Notes under the pieces: model-generated
What the model was told of the DNA's origin: nothing
Database searches by the model: none
What the model saw: the letters and a program-made list of their open reading frames with translations, nothing else
Shown here: one piece after another, positions 18,757 to 28,875 of the stretch
Layout of the letters: every line of letters begins with the position of its first letter
How positions within the stretch are numbered: the first letter of the stretch is position 1
Position numbers and translations under genes: made by a program
Assembly: GCF_019890635.1 (NCBI RefSeq)
Contig: NZ_JAIOAB010000009.1
Coordinates: 94,193 to 158,192 of the forward strand
Length of the DNA stretch: 64,000 nucleotides
From: Streptomyces sennicomposti
Lineage (GTDB): Bacteria; Actinomycetota; Actinomycetes; Streptomycetales; Streptomycetaceae
Direction of reading: 5' to 3'

Positions 18757-19089
18757 GTGGCCGGCACCCTGAAGAACGTGACCGACGCTACCTTCGACGA
18801 GGACGTCCTCAAGAGCGAGAAGCCCGTCCTGGTGGACTTCTGGGCCGCCTGGTGCGGCCCGTGCCGTCAGATCGCCCCCTCCCTGGAGGCGATCGCCGCC
18901 GAGCACGGCGACAAGATCGAGATCGTCAAGCTCAACATCGACGAGAACCCGGCCACGGCGGCCAAGTACGGCGTGATGTCGATCCCGACGCTGAACGTCT
19001 ACCAGAACGGCGAGGTCGCCAAGACCATCGTCGGCGCCAAGCCGAAGGCCGCGATCGTCCGCGACCTCGAGGACTTCATCAGCGAGTGA
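18757..19089 (+). CDS. trxA: Thioredoxin
   Basis: The 110-residue cytosolic disulfide reductant has the active site WAAWCGPCRQIAP and the cis-proline region MSIPTLNVYQNGE. The GTG start lies behind AAGGAG. It is the second gene of the trxBA operon, followed by a parS site and a terminator. Confidence 0.97.
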   Translation: MAGTLKNVTDATFDEDVLKSEKPVLVDFWAAWCGPCRQIAPSLEAIAAEHGDKIEIVKLNIDENPATAAKYGVMSIPTLNVYQNGEVAKTIVGAKPKAAIVRDLEDFISE

Positions 19090-19119
19090 CGCGACAGGCC
19101 GTCGCACACGACGGCGCAT

Positions 19120-19133
19120 GTTTCACGTGAAAC
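19120..19133. promoter_or_regulatory. parS site
   Basis: Exact GTTTCACGTGAAAC in the convergent gap between trxA and the GNAT gene. Its last base begins the terminator stem. Confidence 0.92.
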
Positions 19134-19170
19134 ACGAATGGGCCGACCCTGACGGGTCGGCCCATTCGTG
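19133..19170. terminator. Bidirectional terminator between trxA and GNAT gene
   Basis: A perfect 17-bp stem (CACGAATGGGCCGACCC and its complement) with a TGAC loop lies between two convergent genes, directly adjoining parS. Confidence 0.85.
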
Positions 19171-19236
19171 TTGCGAGGTCCGCTGTCCGCCCGCCCGGCT
19201 TGCAGGGCACGTCGCAGACAGCGGCGGCTCGGCGGG

Positions 19237-19854
19237 CTACAGCGGTCGCAGCGCCGGTTCCTTCTGTACCGCTCCGAGCAGCCGGTCGAGCGCCATCTCC
19301 ACGTCTTCCTTCCAGGACAGCGTCGAACGCAGCTCCAGCCGCAGCCGTGGATGCGCGGGATGGTGCCGGACCGTCTTGAAGCCCACTGCCAGCAGATGGT
19401 CCGCCGGCAGGATGCAGGCGGGTTCCTTCCAGCGTGCGTCCCCGAAGGCCTCGATGGCCTTGAAGCCCCGCCGCAGCAGATCCTTGGCGACCGTCTGGAC
19501 CATCACCCGGCCCAGCCCCTGCCCCCGGTAGCCCGGCATGATGAAGGCGGTCATCAGCTGCACCGCGTCCGGGGAGACGGGGCTGGTGGGGAACGCCGCG
19601 GAGCGCGGCACATAGGCGGGGGGAGCGTAGAGCACGAACCCGACCGGAACGTCGTCGACATAGACCACCCGGCCGCAGGAGCCCCAGTCCAGCAGCACGG
19701 CGGAGATCCATGCCTCCTTCTCCGAGGCGGCTCTGTCCTCCTTCAGCGCGGCCTCTCCGCTGACGGGGTCCAACTCCCAGAAGACGCACCCGCGGCAGCG
19801 CTGGGGGAGGTCCTGAAGGTTGTCCAGTGTGAGCGGCAGCAGCCTGCGACCCAT
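19237..19854 (-). CDS. GNAT-family N-acetyltransferase
   Basis: A 205-residue acyltransferase of unknown substrate. The acetyl-CoA loop FIMPGYRGQGLGRVMVQTVAKDLL matches the GNAT Q/RxxGxG/A motif. The N-terminus contains paired cysteines and aromatic residues (QRCRGCVFWELDP), seen in a Streptomyces GNAT subgroup that sits next to parB. It is convergent with trxA and in the same orientation as parAB, separated from parB by ~210 bp with no evident feature. Confidence 0.85.
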   Translation of the reverse strand: MGRRLLPLTLDNLQDLPQRCRGCVFWELDPVSGEAALKEDRAASEKEAWISAVLLDWGSCGRVVYVDDVPVGFVLYAPPAYVPRSAAFPTSPVSPDAVQLMTAFIMPGYRGQGLGRVMVQTVAKDLLRRGFKAIEAFGDARWKEPACILPADHLLAVGFKTVRHHPAHPRLRLELRSTLSWKEDVEMALDRLLGAVQKEPALRPL

Positions 19855-20068
19855 GAGGGCTGATCCTCGCTTCCTGCGCCTGCGGCGTCACGAGCGGCGC
19901 TGCACCATGAGCGCCCCCCGGTGGATATGCCATGCCCGATCGCATCGTAACCGCGAGGCGATCTCCTCAACACCGACGGACAGCAAAGAGCGGGCCGTGT
20001 TCCGGTACAACCGGTCACGGCCCGCTCCTGCCGGGCGACTGGCCCGAGGGCCCGCGTTTCCCGCGGTC

Positions 20069-21187
20069 TCAGGCGTCCTCTTCCGTCTCCTCCGGACCAC
20101 CGTCCAGAAGGCTCTTCTGCAACACCGGGCCCTCGCCGGGCGCCAGCGTGCCGAGGATGCGTTCCAGGTCCTCCATGGAGGCGAACTCGACGGTGATCTT
20201 GCCCTTCTTCTGCCCCAGGTCCACCTTCACCCGGGTCTCGAAGCGGTCGGACAGACGGGTCGCGAGATCCGAGAGCGCCGGGGAGACCCGGCCGCCGGCG
20301 CGCGGGCCCTTGGAGCGCTGCGCCGCCTTCGGCCGCGACCCCATCAGGGTCACGATCTCCTCGACCGCCCGCACGGACAGGCCCTCGGCCACGATCCGGT
20401 GAGCCAGCCGGTCCTGCTCCTCCGAGTCCTCCACCGAGAGCAGCGCCCGCGCATGACCGGCGGAGAGCACTCCCGCGGCGACCCGGCGCTGCACCGCAGG
20501 CGACAGCTTGAGCAGTCGCAGGGTGTTGGAGACCTGGGGGCGGGAGCGTCCGATCCGGTCCGCCAGCTGGTCGTGGGTGCAGCTGAAGTCCTTCAGCAGC
20601 TGGTCGTAGGCGGCCGCCTCTTCCAGCGGATTGAGCTGAGCCCGGTGCAGGTTCTCCAGCAGGGCGTCCAGGAGGAGCTTCTCGTCGTCCGTGGCGCGCA
20701 CGATCGCCGGGATCGCCTCCAGGCCCGCCTCACGGCAGGCCCGCCAGCGCCGCTCGCCCATGATGAGCTCATAGCGCTCCGGGCCGAGCTGACGTACGAC
20801 GACGGGCTGGAGGAGACCGACCTCCTTGATGGAGGTGATCAGCTCGGCCAGCGCGTCCTCGTCGAAGACCTCACGCGGCTGACGCGGGTTCGGCGTGATG
20901 GCGTCGAGGGGGATCTCGGCGAAGTGCGCACCCATCGGAGGCGCGGGAAGCTCCGCGGCACCGCTCGGCGACGACTCCTCTGTTTCACGTGAAACAGGCG
21001 GCAGCGCGGCCACCCGAGCGGCCGCCACCCCCCGGTCGCCGCGTTCCGCGGTCAGCACCGGGACGGCCGTGGGGGAGGTCGAAGCCGCGCTTCCCACATT
21101 CGCCTGGGCCGGCGTCTTCTCCCCGGTCGGGGCAGCGGGGATCAGCGCGCCGAGGCCACGGCCCAACCCCCTCCGTCGCTCGCTCAC
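20069..21187 (-). CDS. parB: Chromosome partitioning protein ParB
   Basis: This 372-residue CTPase-fold DNA clamp loads at parS and organises the origin region during sporulation septation. The N-terminus is conserved ([16 protein letters not shown]), with a disordered linker containing VSRET from a parS inside the gene. The ParB/Srx CTP-binding domain has [12 protein letters not shown] and [15 protein letters not shown]. The HTH has [17 protein letters not shown] and [17 protein letters not shown], and a C-terminal dimerisation domain follows. The GTG start overlaps the parA stop by four bases. Confidence 0.97.
   Translation of the reverse strand: MSERRRGLGRGLGALIPAAPTGEKTPAQANVGSAASTSPTAVPVLTAERGDRGVAAARVAALPPVSRETEESSPSGAAELPAPPMGAHFAEIPLDAITPNPRQPREVFDEDALAELITSIKEVGLLQPVVVRQLGPERYELIMGERRWRACREAGLEAIPAIVRATDDEKLLLDALLENLHRAQLNPLEEAAAYDQLLKDFSCTHDQLADRIGRSRPQVSNTLRLLKLSPAVQRRVAAGVLSAGHARALLSVEDSEEQDRLAHRIVAEGLSVRAVEEIVTLMGSRPKAAQRSKGPRAGGRVSPALSDLATRLSDRFETRVKVDLGQKKGKITVEFASMEDLERILGTLAPGEGPVLQKSLLDGGPEETEEDA
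20982..20995. promoter_or_regulatory. parS site inside parB
   Basis: Exact GTTTCACGTGAAAC within the variable linker of parB, read as VSRET. Confidence 0.9.
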
Positions 21188-22257
21188 TGAATGCCCTCCA
21201 CCATGCTCGCGTCGCTCTGAGCGCCGATGTGAGCGTGGGTGGCGTCATAGCTGACACCTACGCCCCTCAGCGCGATTTCTCGTGCCGCCTCAAGGTATGA
21301 GAGGGCACCGCTCGATCCTGGATCGTAAGTCAGCACCGTCTGGCCGTAGCTGGGCGCCTCGGAGATACGGACGGAGCGGGGGATGCTGGTCCGCAGGACC
21401 TCGTCGCCGAAGTGGGTGCGGACTTCCTCCGCGACCTGGGAGGCAAGGCGTGTCCGGCCGTCGTACATGGTGAGCAGGATGGTCGAGACATGCAGCGTGG
21501 GGTTCAGATGCCCGCGCACCAGGTCCACGTTGCGCAGGAGCTGTCCCAGGCCCTCCAGGGCGTAGTACTCGCACTGAATCGGGATGAGGACTTCCTCGCC
21601 GGCGACCAGGGCGTTGACGGTCAGCAGGCCGAGCGAGGGCGGGCAGTCGATGAGGATGTAGTCCAGCGGCTGCTCATAGGCCTGGATCGCCCGCTGCAGC
21701 CGGCTCTCCCGGGCCACCAGCGACACCAGCTCGATCTCCGCACCGGCGAGATCGATCGTGGCAGGGGCGCAGAAGAGGCCCTCGACATCGGCGACCGGCT
21801 GGACGACCTCGGCCAGCGGCTTGCTCTCCACCAGCACGTCATAGATGGAGGGGACCTCGGCGTGGTGGTCGATTCCCAGCGCCGTGGACGCGTTGCCCTG
21901 CGGGTCGAGGTCGATCACCAGGACACGGCCGCCGTGCAGAGCCAGGGAGGCGGCGAGGTTGACCGTCGTCGTGGTCTTGCCCACCCCGCCCTTCTGGTTG
22001 GCGACCACGATGATGCGGGTCTGTTCCGGTCGCGGCAGTCCATCGCCTGCACGGCCGAGAGCCTCGACCGCCAGTTGGGCGGCACGACCGATGGGGGTGT
22101 CGTCCATCGGGGGCGGTGTTTCACGTGAAACATGCTCCCCCATGGACTCGGTACGGGGACCGGGGACCGGATCGGTCATCGGTCCCGCGATGTTGGCGTC
22201 GGACCGCAAGGATTCACTCTCCTCGACTTCAGGCTCGCGATGAACAGAGCCTCCCAT
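21184..22257 (-). CDS. parA: Chromosome partitioning ATPase ParA
   Basis: A 357-residue Walker-type ATPase that positions ParB-parS complexes in sporogenic hyphae. It has the deviant Walker [29 protein letters not shown], and Walker [12 protein letters not shown]. The start is uncertain: the frame stays open to 22431, crossing a parS. The Met at 22257 has GAAGG upstream and gives a plausible length, while Met codons at 22179, 22143 and 22107 are alternatives. The N-terminal ~110 residues before the ATPase core are poorly conserved-looking and contain VSRET from another parS. Confidence 0.93.
   Translation of the reverse strand: MGGSVHREPEVEESESLRSDANIAGPMTDPVPGPRTESMGEHVSRETPPPMDDTPIGRAAQLAVEALGRAGDGLPRPEQTRIIVVANQKGGVGKTTTTVNLAASLALHGGRVLVIDLDPQGNASTALGIDHHAEVPSIYDVLVESKPLAEVVQPVADVEGLFCAPATIDLAGAEIELVSLVARESRLQRAIQAYEQPLDYILIDCPPSLGLLTVNALVAGEEVLIPIQCEYYALEGLGQLLRNVDLVRGHLNPTLHVSTILLTMYDGRTRLASQVAEEVRTHFGDEVLRTSIPRSVRISEAPSYGQTVLTYDPGSSGALSYLEAAREIALRGVGVSYDATHAHIGAQSDASMVEGIQ
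22118..22131. promoter_or_regulatory. parS site inside the 5' part of parA
   Basis: Exact GTTTCACGTGAAAC, read as VSRET in the N-terminal extension of ParA. Confidence 0.9.
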
Positions 22258-22415
22258 GCCTTCGGGGTCGCGAACCAGTGAGGCCTGGCGTTCTGTGGAG
22301 AAATCCACCTCTGTGGACAACTCCGTTACCTCTCCGAGTGAACCGAGAGGCTTGCGATCGCGCGGTTGGGCCGCAGCGCGGCCCCGGTTGATGATGCCGT
22401 GCAGCAGAGAGCGAC

Positions 22416-22429
22416 GTTTCACGTGAAAC
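22416..22429. promoter_or_regulatory. parS site upstream of parA
   Basis: Exact GTTTCACGTGAAAC in the leader between rsmG and parA. It is the rightmost parS seen, ~6.5 kb from oriC. Confidence 0.92.
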
Positions 22430-22561
22430 ACGATGCACAGCGACGGGGTCCGAACTGTCGCGACACTCCGTCATAGGACGGTTCGGCAGCTTGTGTGGAG
22501 TACGCCCGCTCGTCGTCCCGGACAGCCCACCAGCCCCGGTCCGCTCGTCGTCCCGAACGGG

Positions 22562-23278
22562 CTAGCGGCGTCGGCGGGCCCGGCCGGTCCGGGCGGCCTT
22601 CGCCCGTTTGGCCGCGAAGCGCACACCGCCCGGGCTCTCCCCGACCTCGACCCGCACCACGGTGGACAACGGGTCCACGATGCCCTCGCCCACCTGGAGG
22701 ATGGAGGTCTCCACCGCGCCGAGCTTGGCCAGGGCGGTGGCCGCGCTCTTCAGCTCCTCCTCGGCCGTGTCCCCCTTGAGGGCGAGCATCTCGCCGTACG
22801 GGCGCAGCAGGGGGATGCCCCAGGTGGCCAGCCGGTCCAGCGGTGCGACCGCACGGGCGGTGACCACATGGACAGGCGTGATCTTGCCCATGACCTCCTC
22901 GGCGCGGCCCCGGACGACGGTGACGTGGTCGAGGCCCAGCAGCTCGACGACCTCGGTCAGGAAATTGGTGCGCCGCAGCAGCGGCTCCAGCAGCGTGATC
23001 TTCAGGTCCTCACGGACCAGGGCCAGCGGGATGCCCGGCAGGCCGGCGCCGGAGCCGACGTCGCACACCGTCACCCCCTCGGGCACCACCTCGGAGAGCA
23101 CCGCGCAGTTCAGCAGGTGCCGCTCCCACAGGCGCGGCACCTCTCGCGGGCCGATGAGACCTCGCTGCACTCCGGCCTCGGCCAGCAGCTCGGCGTAGCG
23201 GACCGCGTCGGCGAAGCGATCACCGAATACGTCGCGTGCCTGCTCGGGCGCAGGGGGGAGCTCCGCTGCCTCCGTCAC
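22562..23278 (-). CDS. rsmG: 16S rRNA (guanine527-N7)-methyltransferase
   Basis: A 238-residue SAM-dependent enzyme modifying G527 of 16S rRNA; loss in Streptomyces gives low-level streptomycin resistance. It has the SAM motif [17 protein letters not shown], then LLRRTNFL and [11 protein letters not shown], and a basic C-terminus ([15 protein letters not shown]). The GTG start has GAAGGA at good spacing. It is separated from khpB by a terminator. Confidence 0.95.
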   Translation of the reverse strand: MTEAAELPPAPEQARDVFGDRFADAVRYAELLAEAGVQRGLIGPREVPRLWERHLLNCAVLSEVVPEGVTVCDVGSGAGLPGIPLALVREDLKITLLEPLLRRTNFLTEVVELLGLDHVTVVRGRAEEVMGKITPVHVVTARAVAPLDRLATWGIPLLRPYGEMLALKGDTAEEELKSAATALAKLGAVETSILQVGEGIVDPLSTVVRVEVGESPGGVRFAAKRAKAARTGRARRRR

Positions 23279-23349
23279 GGGGGACCGTCCTTCCGTACCG
23301 CATCAGCGCCAGCGGCGCCGACCACCAGAATCCTCAGGCTGACAAAGTT

Positions 23350-23380
23350 CCGGCCCCGCCTGCGCAACAGACGGGGCCGG
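23350..23380 (-). terminator. Hairpin between khpB and rsmG
   Basis: A 9-bp stem CCGGCCCCG/CGGGGCCGG with a 13-nt loop lies in the 117-bp gap. It implies that rsmG-parAB can be transcribed separately from the upstream rpmH-khpB block. Confidence 0.65.
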
Positions 23381-23395
23381 TGAACGGGGTACCGC

Positions 23396-23908
23396 TCAGG
23401 CGGGAAGCACGACGACGAAGCGCTGCGGCTCCTCGCCCTCGGACTCGCTGCGCAGGCCGGCGGCCTTGACCGCGTCGTGCACCACCTTGCGCTCGAAGGG
23501 GCTCATCGGCTTCAGCTTCACGGACTCGCCGCTGGCCTTGACCTCGGCCGCGGCCTTGGCGCCCAGCTCGGACAGCTCGGCCCGCTTCTTGGCGCGGTAG
23601 CCGCCGATGTCCAGCATCAGACGGCTGCGGTCGCCGGTCTCCCGGTGGACGGCCAGACGCGTCAGCTCCTGGAGCGCCTCCAGCACCTCGCCGTCCCGTC
23701 CGACCAGCTTCTGCAGGTCCCGGCTGCCGGTGTCGCTGATGATCGAGACAGCGGCGCGGTCCGCCTCGACATCCATGTCGATGTCGCCGTCGAGGTCGGC
23801 GATGTCCAGCAGACCCTCAAGGTAGTCGGCCGCGATCTCGCCCTCCTGCTCCAGGCGGGTCAGGGCGTCTGCACCCTCGGCAGCGGCGGAGGTGGTGCCT
23901 TCCGTCAC
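23396..23908 (-). CDS. khpB: RNA-binding protein KhpB/Jag (KH and R3H domains)
   Basis: The 170-residue protein has a type II KH domain (LQKLVGRDGEVLEALQELTRLAV, including the GxxG loop) and an R3H domain (MSPFERKVVHDAVKAAGL). The Jag-N domain of longer Firmicute homologues is absent and replaced by an acidic N-terminus. It lies 15 bp downstream of yidC in the conserved rnpA-yidC-jag cluster. Confidence 0.93.
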   Translation of the reverse strand: MTEGTTSAAAEGADALTRLEQEGEIAADYLEGLLDIADLDGDIDMDVEADRAAVSIISDTGSRDLQKLVGRDGEVLEALQELTRLAVHRETGDRSRLMLDIGGYRAKKRAELSELGAKAAAEVKASGESVKLKPMSPFERKVVHDAVKAAGLRSESEGEEPQRFVVVLPA

Positions 23909-23923
23909 GGGATGGGCTCCTTC

Positions 23924-25222
23924 TTACTTCTTGGACGGGGACTTGGGCCGCTGCGGACCCTTGCGCTGGCCGGACTGGGCCTTGCTCCGGGCGCCGTTGC
24001 CGGGCTTGGGAGCGGCCTTGCCGTTCGCGGTGGGCGGGGCGTCCTGCGGCTCGGTGGACTTGGTCAGCGACGTGGTCGGCTCGGACTCGGGGTCACCGGC
24101 TCCGGCCGCCTTCGGGCCGCCCGACTGGCGCTTGGCCTTGGTCTGCCGCTTGGGCTGCTGCCGCCTGGGCGTGGCGCCGGCGGCGGTCGCGGTGGTCGTC
24201 GTGCCGTCCTCGGACTCGACGGTCACGGCGCTGTCGCTCTTCACCACGGTGCCGTCGGGCTGGGCGGCCAGGCCCGCCTTGTTCAGACCGTTGATGAACT
24301 TGCGCTCGAACTCGTTGCGGTCGCGGCCCTTGGCGACGATCGCCTTGACGATGGCCTTCTCGCCCCGTCCGCGGGTCTTGCCGTGGTGCGTGACGTGCTT
24401 GAGCAGTCGCTCCAGGTAGGAGGCCTGGGCCTTGGAACCGGGGGTCGGGTTGTTGTGGATCACGTACATCTGCTGGCCCATGGTCCACACGTTGGTGGTC
24501 AGCCAGTAGACGAGGACACCGACCGGGAAGCGGATGCCGAAGAAGGCGAACATGATGGGGAAGACGTACATCAGCATCTTCTGCTGCTGCATGAACGGCG
24601 TCTTCACCGTGGTGTCGACGTTCTTCGTCATCAGCTGGCGCTGCGTGTAGAACTGCGACGCCGACATCAGGACGATCATGAGGGCGGTGACGACCCGCAC
24701 GTCGGTCAGCGACGCGCCGAGCTTGGCCACCGTGTCGGCGCCGTCCAGGAACTTCGCGGCCAGCGGGGCGCCGAAGATGTGCGCCTGGCGGGCGCTGGCG
24801 AGCTGGGCGTCGTTGATGTAGCCGATCTTGTTGCCCGACGCGATGCCGTTGAGCACGTGGTACAGGGCGAAGAAGAACGGGGACTGCGCCAGGATGGGAA
24901 GGCACGAGGAGAGCGGGTTGGTGCCCGCCTCCTTGTACAGCTTCATCATCTCTTCGGACTGACGCTGCTTGTCGTTCTTGTAGCGCTCCTGGATCTTCTT
25001 CATCTCGGGCTGGAGCGTCTGCATGGCCCGGGTCGCCTTGATCTGCTTCACGAAGAGCGGGATCAGGCAGATACGGATCAGGATCACCAGGGACACGATG
25101 GACAGGCCCCAGGCCCACCCGGTGTCAGCTCCGAAGATCGCCCCGTACACCTTGTGGAACTGGACGATGACCCACGAAACGGGCCAGGTGATGAAACTGA
25201 AGAGGCTGGCAATCGTGTCCAC
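23924..25222 (-). CDS. yidC: Membrane protein insertase YidC
   Basis: The 432-residue insertase works with or without SecYEG. The conserved core contains [33 protein letters not shown], followed by the cytoplasmic loop [26 protein letters not shown] and [17 protein letters not shown]. Later TMs include [28 protein letters not shown] ~150-residue Lys/Arg-rich cytoplasmic tail could contact ribosomes. It has five TMs, as in Gram-positive YidC1. Confidence 0.95.
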   Translation of the reverse strand: MDTIASLFSFITWPVSWVIVQFHKVYGAIFGADTGWAWGLSIVSLVILIRICLIPLFVKQIKATRAMQTLQPEMKKIQERYKNDKQRQSEEMMKLYKEAGTNPLSSCLPILAQSPFFFALYHVLNGIASGNKIGYINDAQLASARQAHIFGAPLAAKFLDGADTVAKLGASLTDVRVVTALMIVLMSASQFYTQRQLMTKNVDTTVKTPFMQQQKMLMYVFPIMFAFFGIRFPVGVLVYWLTTNVWTMGQQMYVIHNNPTPGSKAQASYLERLLKHVTHHGKTRGRGEKAIVKAIVAKGRDRNEFERKFINGLNKAGLAAQPDGTVVKSDSAVTVESEDGTTTTATAAGATPRRQQPKRQTKAKRQSGGPKAAGAGDPESEPTTSLTKSTEPQDAPPTANGKAAPKPGNGARSKAQSGQRKGPQRPKSPSKK

Positions 25223-25225
25223 TAA

Positions 25226-25579
25226 TCATGCTCCTTGGGCATGGGACGAGGTCTCTGCGGCCGGGCTCGACGGCATACTCCCGTCGGTGGCCGGTTCGGC
25301 GGCGGAGGGCCCGCCCCTGCGCGCACGCCAGGCGTCGCGCAGCATTTCGTGCCACCGCGGACGCTTGCGCGGCGGGACATGGTCCACGCCACCGAGCGAC
25401 CACGGATTGCACCGCAGGATGCGCCAGGCGGTGAGTGCCGTGCCCTTGATCGCACCGTGCCGGTCGATGGCCGTGTAGCCGTAGTGAGAACACGACGGGT
25501 AGTACTTGCAGACCGGCCCCAGCAGCGGACTGATCGTCCACTGGTACAGCTTGATCAGGGCCAGCAGCGGGTACTTCAT
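25226..25579 (-). CDS. yidD: Membrane protein insertion efficiency factor YidD
   Basis: A 117-residue small amphipathic protein. The signature is [35 protein letters not shown] with three conserved cysteines (two here plus RCNPW). The C-terminal ~40 residues are a polar extension. It overlaps rnpA by four bases and ends three bases before yidC, so the three are translationally coupled. Confidence 0.93.
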   Translation of the reverse strand: MKYPLLALIKLYQWTISPLLGPVCKYYPSCSHYGYTAIDRHGAIKGTALTAWRILRCNPWSLGGVDHVPPRKRPRWHEMLRDAWRARRGGPSAAEPATDGSMPSSPAAETSSHAQGA

Positions 25580-25947
25580 CGTGCGCCCCCTCCCAGCAGT
25601 CGTTGAAGGGCGGCATCCAGGTCTCGGGCCAGCTGTGCGTGCTCGGCGTCACCCGAGCCGGGCAGCGCTCGTACGACTACCAGGCTACCGGGGGGCAGCA
25701 GGGTGACCCGGTCGCGCATCAGATGGCGAAGTCTGCGCTTCACCTTGTTGCGCACGACGGCTCCCCCCACTGCCTTGCTCACGACGAAACCCGCACGTGT
25801 CGGGGGAGCGCTCTCCCCTGGCGCGTGCGGGTCCGTGGCACCGCTACGAAGGTGGACGACGAGGAGTGGGCGTCCTGCCCGGCGCCCTCGTCGTACCGCG
25901 GTCGCGAAGTCCTCGCGCCGCCTCAGCCGGTTCTCGGTAGGCAGCAC
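25576..25947 (-). CDS. rnpA: Ribonuclease P protein component
   Basis: The 123-residue basic protein is the RNase P subunit for tRNA 5' maturation. It has [17 protein letters not shown] and the RNR motif in [20 protein letters not shown]. The GTG start gives [10 protein letters not shown]. It lies 21 bp downstream of rpmH. Confidence 0.94.
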   Translation of the reverse strand: MLPTENRLRRREDFATAVRRGRRAGRPLLVVHLRSGATDPHAPGESAPPTRAGFVVSKAVGGAVVRNKVKRRLRHLMRDRVTLLPPGSLVVVRALPGSGDAEHAQLARDLDAALQRLLGGGAR

Positions 25948-25968
25948 GATGTCATGACCTGATCGGGA

Positions 25969-26106
25969 TCAGGCGGACAGACGGGCGCGACCCTTGCTAC
26001 GGCGGGACGCGAGAATCGCGCGGCCGGCACGGGTGCGCATACGCAGCCGGAAGCCGTGGGTCTTCGCGCGACGACGGTTGTTCGGCTGGAAGGTGCGCTT
26101 GCTCAC
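25969..26106 (-). CDS. rpmH: 50S ribosomal protein L34
   Basis: A 45-residue ribosomal protein, [44 protein letters not shown] in full length and nearly invariant. The GTG start is preceded by TGGAGC. Expressed divergently from dnaA. Confidence 0.97.
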   Translation of the reverse strand: MSKRTFQPNNRRRAKTHGFRLRMRTRAGRAILASRRSKGRARLSA

Positions 26107-26473
26107 TCGGGGGCTCCAGAAAGAATCGGTAGGTGGCGGGGTGCCGTCCTGGCTGTCACCGTGCGCCCACGAGTAGCTCGCAGTCACGCCCGTGTGCACC
26201 GCTTACCGATCACCTTGACGCGATCTGTGCCCTTCGGAGGCAGGCGGCAGCAGCCATCGACAACTCGACCTGGTTACGGTACGCGCGGCCGGGCCGTCCG
26301 GTCAAACCGGCTGACGGCGGGGGACACTGTCCACAGCCTGGGGACAACAACTTGAACCGTACCCGCCGCGCTGACTACCGTGGCTGGTCTCCCATTCGTT
26401 CCCTTGTCCCCCGTTTACATCCCGACCCGTCCCGAACCACACGTTCGTGGGACCCCGTGAGAGAGCGTGCCCT
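26107..26473. promoter_or_regulatory. rpmH-dnaA divergent intergenic region with two DnaA boxes
   Basis: This 367-bp gap carries both promoters. Two DnaA boxes in opposite orientation lie at 26337-26345 (CTGTCCACA) and 26349-26357 (TGGGGACAA, reverse), each one mismatch from consensus. They match the known DnaA autoregulation site of Streptomyces dnaA. No other feature is evident. Confidence 0.75.
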
Positions 26474-28534
26474 GTGGCTGACGTACCTGCCGATCTTGCC
26501 GCAGTGTGGCCACGAGTTCTCGAACACCTCCTCGGGGAAGGGCGCGGGCAGGGGGTCGAGACGAAGGACGAGCACTGGATCCGCCGCTGCCAGCCGCTCG
26601 CGCTGGTCGCCGACACCGCGCTGCTCGCCGTGCCGAACGAGTTCGCGAAGAACGTGCTGGAGGGGCGCCTCGCCCCGATCGTCAGCGAGACCCTGAGCCG
26701 CGAGTGCGGCCGGCCGATCCGCATCGCGATCACCGTCGACAGCTCGGTCGGCGAGTCCCAGCCTCCTGCCCCGCCGGCGCCCCAGCAGCGCTACGAGGAG
26801 CAGGAACTGCCCACCGGCCAGGGCGGTTACGAGGGGTACGGCCGCCGTCGGCCCGACCACCGCGGCGAGGGCCACCGCCCCGGCCGCGGCGACCAGCACC
26901 AGGGCGGGCCCGGCGACCAGCTGCCGTCGTCGCGCACCGGCCCCCAGCAGTCCGACGGCACGGACCCGCTGCCCACCGCCCGCCCGGCCTACCCGTCGGA
27001 GTACGCGGAGTACCAGCGCCCCGAGCCCGGCGCCTGGCCGCGCCCCGGCCAGGACGACTACGGCTGGCAGCAGCAGCGGCTCGGCTTCCCGGAGCGGGAC
27101 CCGTACGCCTCGCCCGCCCAGGAGCCGTACGGCACGCGCGACGGTTACGGCCAGCAGGACACGTACGGCCAGCAGGACGGCTACGGCTCGCAGGACTCCT
27201 ACGGCGGACAGGACGCGTACGGGTCCGCCAAGGACTCCTACGCCCGGCAACAGGACTACCGGCCGCGGCCGATGGAGCGCCCCTCCTACGAACAGTCGCG
27301 CTCCGACTACGAGTCCTCCCGCGGCGACTACGAACAGCGGGACTACGACCAGCGGGACGGCGGCCGCCGGGAGCCGCCCGAGCCGCCGGCCGGCTCCGGG
27401 CACGGTCCCCGGGGCGGCCCCGGCGGCCCGAACCAGCCCGGCCACGGCGCATCCGGCCCCTCGGGCGCACCGGCCAAGCCGGCCCCCGGGCCGGGGGAGC
27501 CGACGGCGCGGCTGAACCCGAAGTACCTCTTCGACACGTTCGTCATCGGCGCGTCCAACCGCTTCGCGCACGCGGCGGCGGTCGCGGTCGCCGAGGCGCC
27601 GGCCAAGGCGTACAACCCGCTGTTCATCTACGGCGAGTCGGGCCTCGGCAAGACGCACCTGCTGCACGCGATCGGGCACTACGCGCGCAGCCTGTACCCG
27701 GGCACGCGCGTGCGGTACGTCAGCTCCGAGGAGTTCACCAACGAGTTCATCAACTCCATCCGCGACGGCAAGGGCGACAGCTTCCGCAAGCGCTACCGCG
27801 AGATGGACATCCTGCTCGTGGACGACATCCAGTTCCTCGCGGACAAGGAGTCGACGCAGGAGGAGTTCTTCCACACCTTCAACACCCTGCACAACGCGAA
27901 CAAGCAGATCGTGCTGTCCAGCGACCGGCCGCCCAAGCAGCTGGTGACGCTGGAGGACCGGCTGCGCAACCGCTTCGAGTGGGGCCTGATCACCGACGTC
28001 CAGCCGCCCGAGCTGGAGACGCGCATCGCGATCCTGCGCAAGAAGGCGGTGCAGGAGCAGCTCAACGCCCCGCCGGAGGTGCTGGAGTTCATCGCCTCGC
28101 GGATCTCGCGCAACATCCGTGAGCTGGAGGGCGCGCTGATCCGGGTGACGGCGTTCGCCTCGCTCAACCGGCAGCCGGTGGACCTGGGGCTGACGGAGAT
28201 CGTCCTCAAGGACCTCATCCCCGGCGGCGAGGACTCGACCCCGGAGATCACCGCGACGGCGATCATGGCGTCGACCGCGGACTACTTCGGCCTCACGGTG
28301 GACGACCTGTGCGGGACCTCGCGCGGCCGCCAGCTCGTCACCGCCCGGCAGATCGCCATGTACCTGTGCCGCGAGCTGACCGATCTGTCGCTGCCGAAGA
28401 TCGGCGCGCAGTTCGGCGGGCGCGACCACACGACCGTCATGCACGCCGACCGCAAGATCCGGGCGCTGATGGCGGAGCGGCGCTCCATCTACAACCAGGT
28501 CACCGAGCTGACCAACCGCATCAAGAACGGCTGA
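26474..28534 (+). CDS. dnaA: Chromosomal replication initiator DnaA
   Basis: The 686-residue initiator binds and melts oriC. The GTG start gives [20 protein letters not shown] (domain I). Domain II is the enlarged Streptomyces-type linker (~residues 95-340) rich in Gly, Gln, Tyr and Arg with repeated YGQQD/YGSQD. Domain III has Walker [16 protein letters not shown] and Walker [14 protein letters not shown]. Domain IV has the DNA-binding signature [12 protein letters not shown] near the C-terminus. All functional motifs are intact. Confidence 0.98.
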   Translation: MADVPADLAAVWPRVLEHLLGEGRGQGVETKDEHWIRRCQPLALVADTALLAVPNEFAKNVLEGRLAPIVSETLSRECGRPIRIAITVDSSVGESQPPAPPAPQQRYEEQELPTGQGGYEGYGRRRPDHRGEGHRPGRGDQHQGGPGDQLPSSRTGPQQSDGTDPLPTARPAYPSEYAEYQRPEPGAWPRPGQDDYGWQQQRLGFPERDPYASPAQEPYGTRDGYGQQDTYGQQDGYGSQDSYGGQDAYGSAKDSYARQQDYRPRPMERPSYEQSRSDYESSRGDYEQRDYDQRDGGRREPPEPPAGSGHGPRGGPGGPNQPGHGASGPSGAPAKPAPGPGEPTARLNPKYLFDTFVIGASNRFAHAAAVAVAEAPAKAYNPLFIYGESGLGKTHLLHAIGHYARSLYPGTRVRYVSSEEFTNEFINSIRDGKGDSFRKRYREMDILLVDDIQFLADKESTQEEFFHTFNTLHNANKQIVLSSDRPPKQLVTLEDRLRNRFEWGLITDVQPPELETRIAILRKKAVQEQLNAPPEVLEFIASRISRNIRELEGALIRVTAFASLNRQPVDLGLTEIVLKDLIPGGEDSTPEITATAIMASTADYFGLTVDDLCGTSRGRQLVTARQIAMYLCRELTDLSLPKIGAQFGGRDHTTVMHADRKIRALMAERRSIYNQVTELTNRIKNG

Positions 28535-28663
28535 CGACGGCCGCCGGCCGGTCCGGCACGGTCGCAGGGCGCTCCGGGGTCTCCGGGGCGCCCTTCGTCG
28601 TCCCGGGCGCCCGGCGGGCAGGCGGCCCGGGGAGGGCGGCGAGGCGCCTGGGGAGGCGTCCTT

Positions 28664-28772
28664 GGGACGGGGGTGCGGGCGCTGTGGGGGAGGGCCCCTC
28701 GGGACGCAGGTGCGGGTGCTGTGCGGAGGCTTCCTCGGGACGGGGGTGCGGGTGCTGTGGGAGGGGTGCTGG
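28664..28772. repeat. Three imperfect 36-37 bp GC-rich tandem repeats between dnaA and oriC boxes
   Basis: Units start at 28664, 28701 and 28737, each beginning GGGACG(G/C)(G/A)GGTGCGGG and continuing with a CTGTG(G/C)GG-like segment. They lie in the otherwise box-free dnaA-proximal part of the oriC region and do not look coding. Confidence 0.75.
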
Positions 28773-28875
28773 GCGTCCTGAGCGCCCTGAAGAGGCCCTC
28801 GGGGCGATGTCCCCCGCCTCGCCGCCCGCGCCGACGCCCCCTCCGCTGTTCGATTTCGAGGCGGGGTTACGGCCT

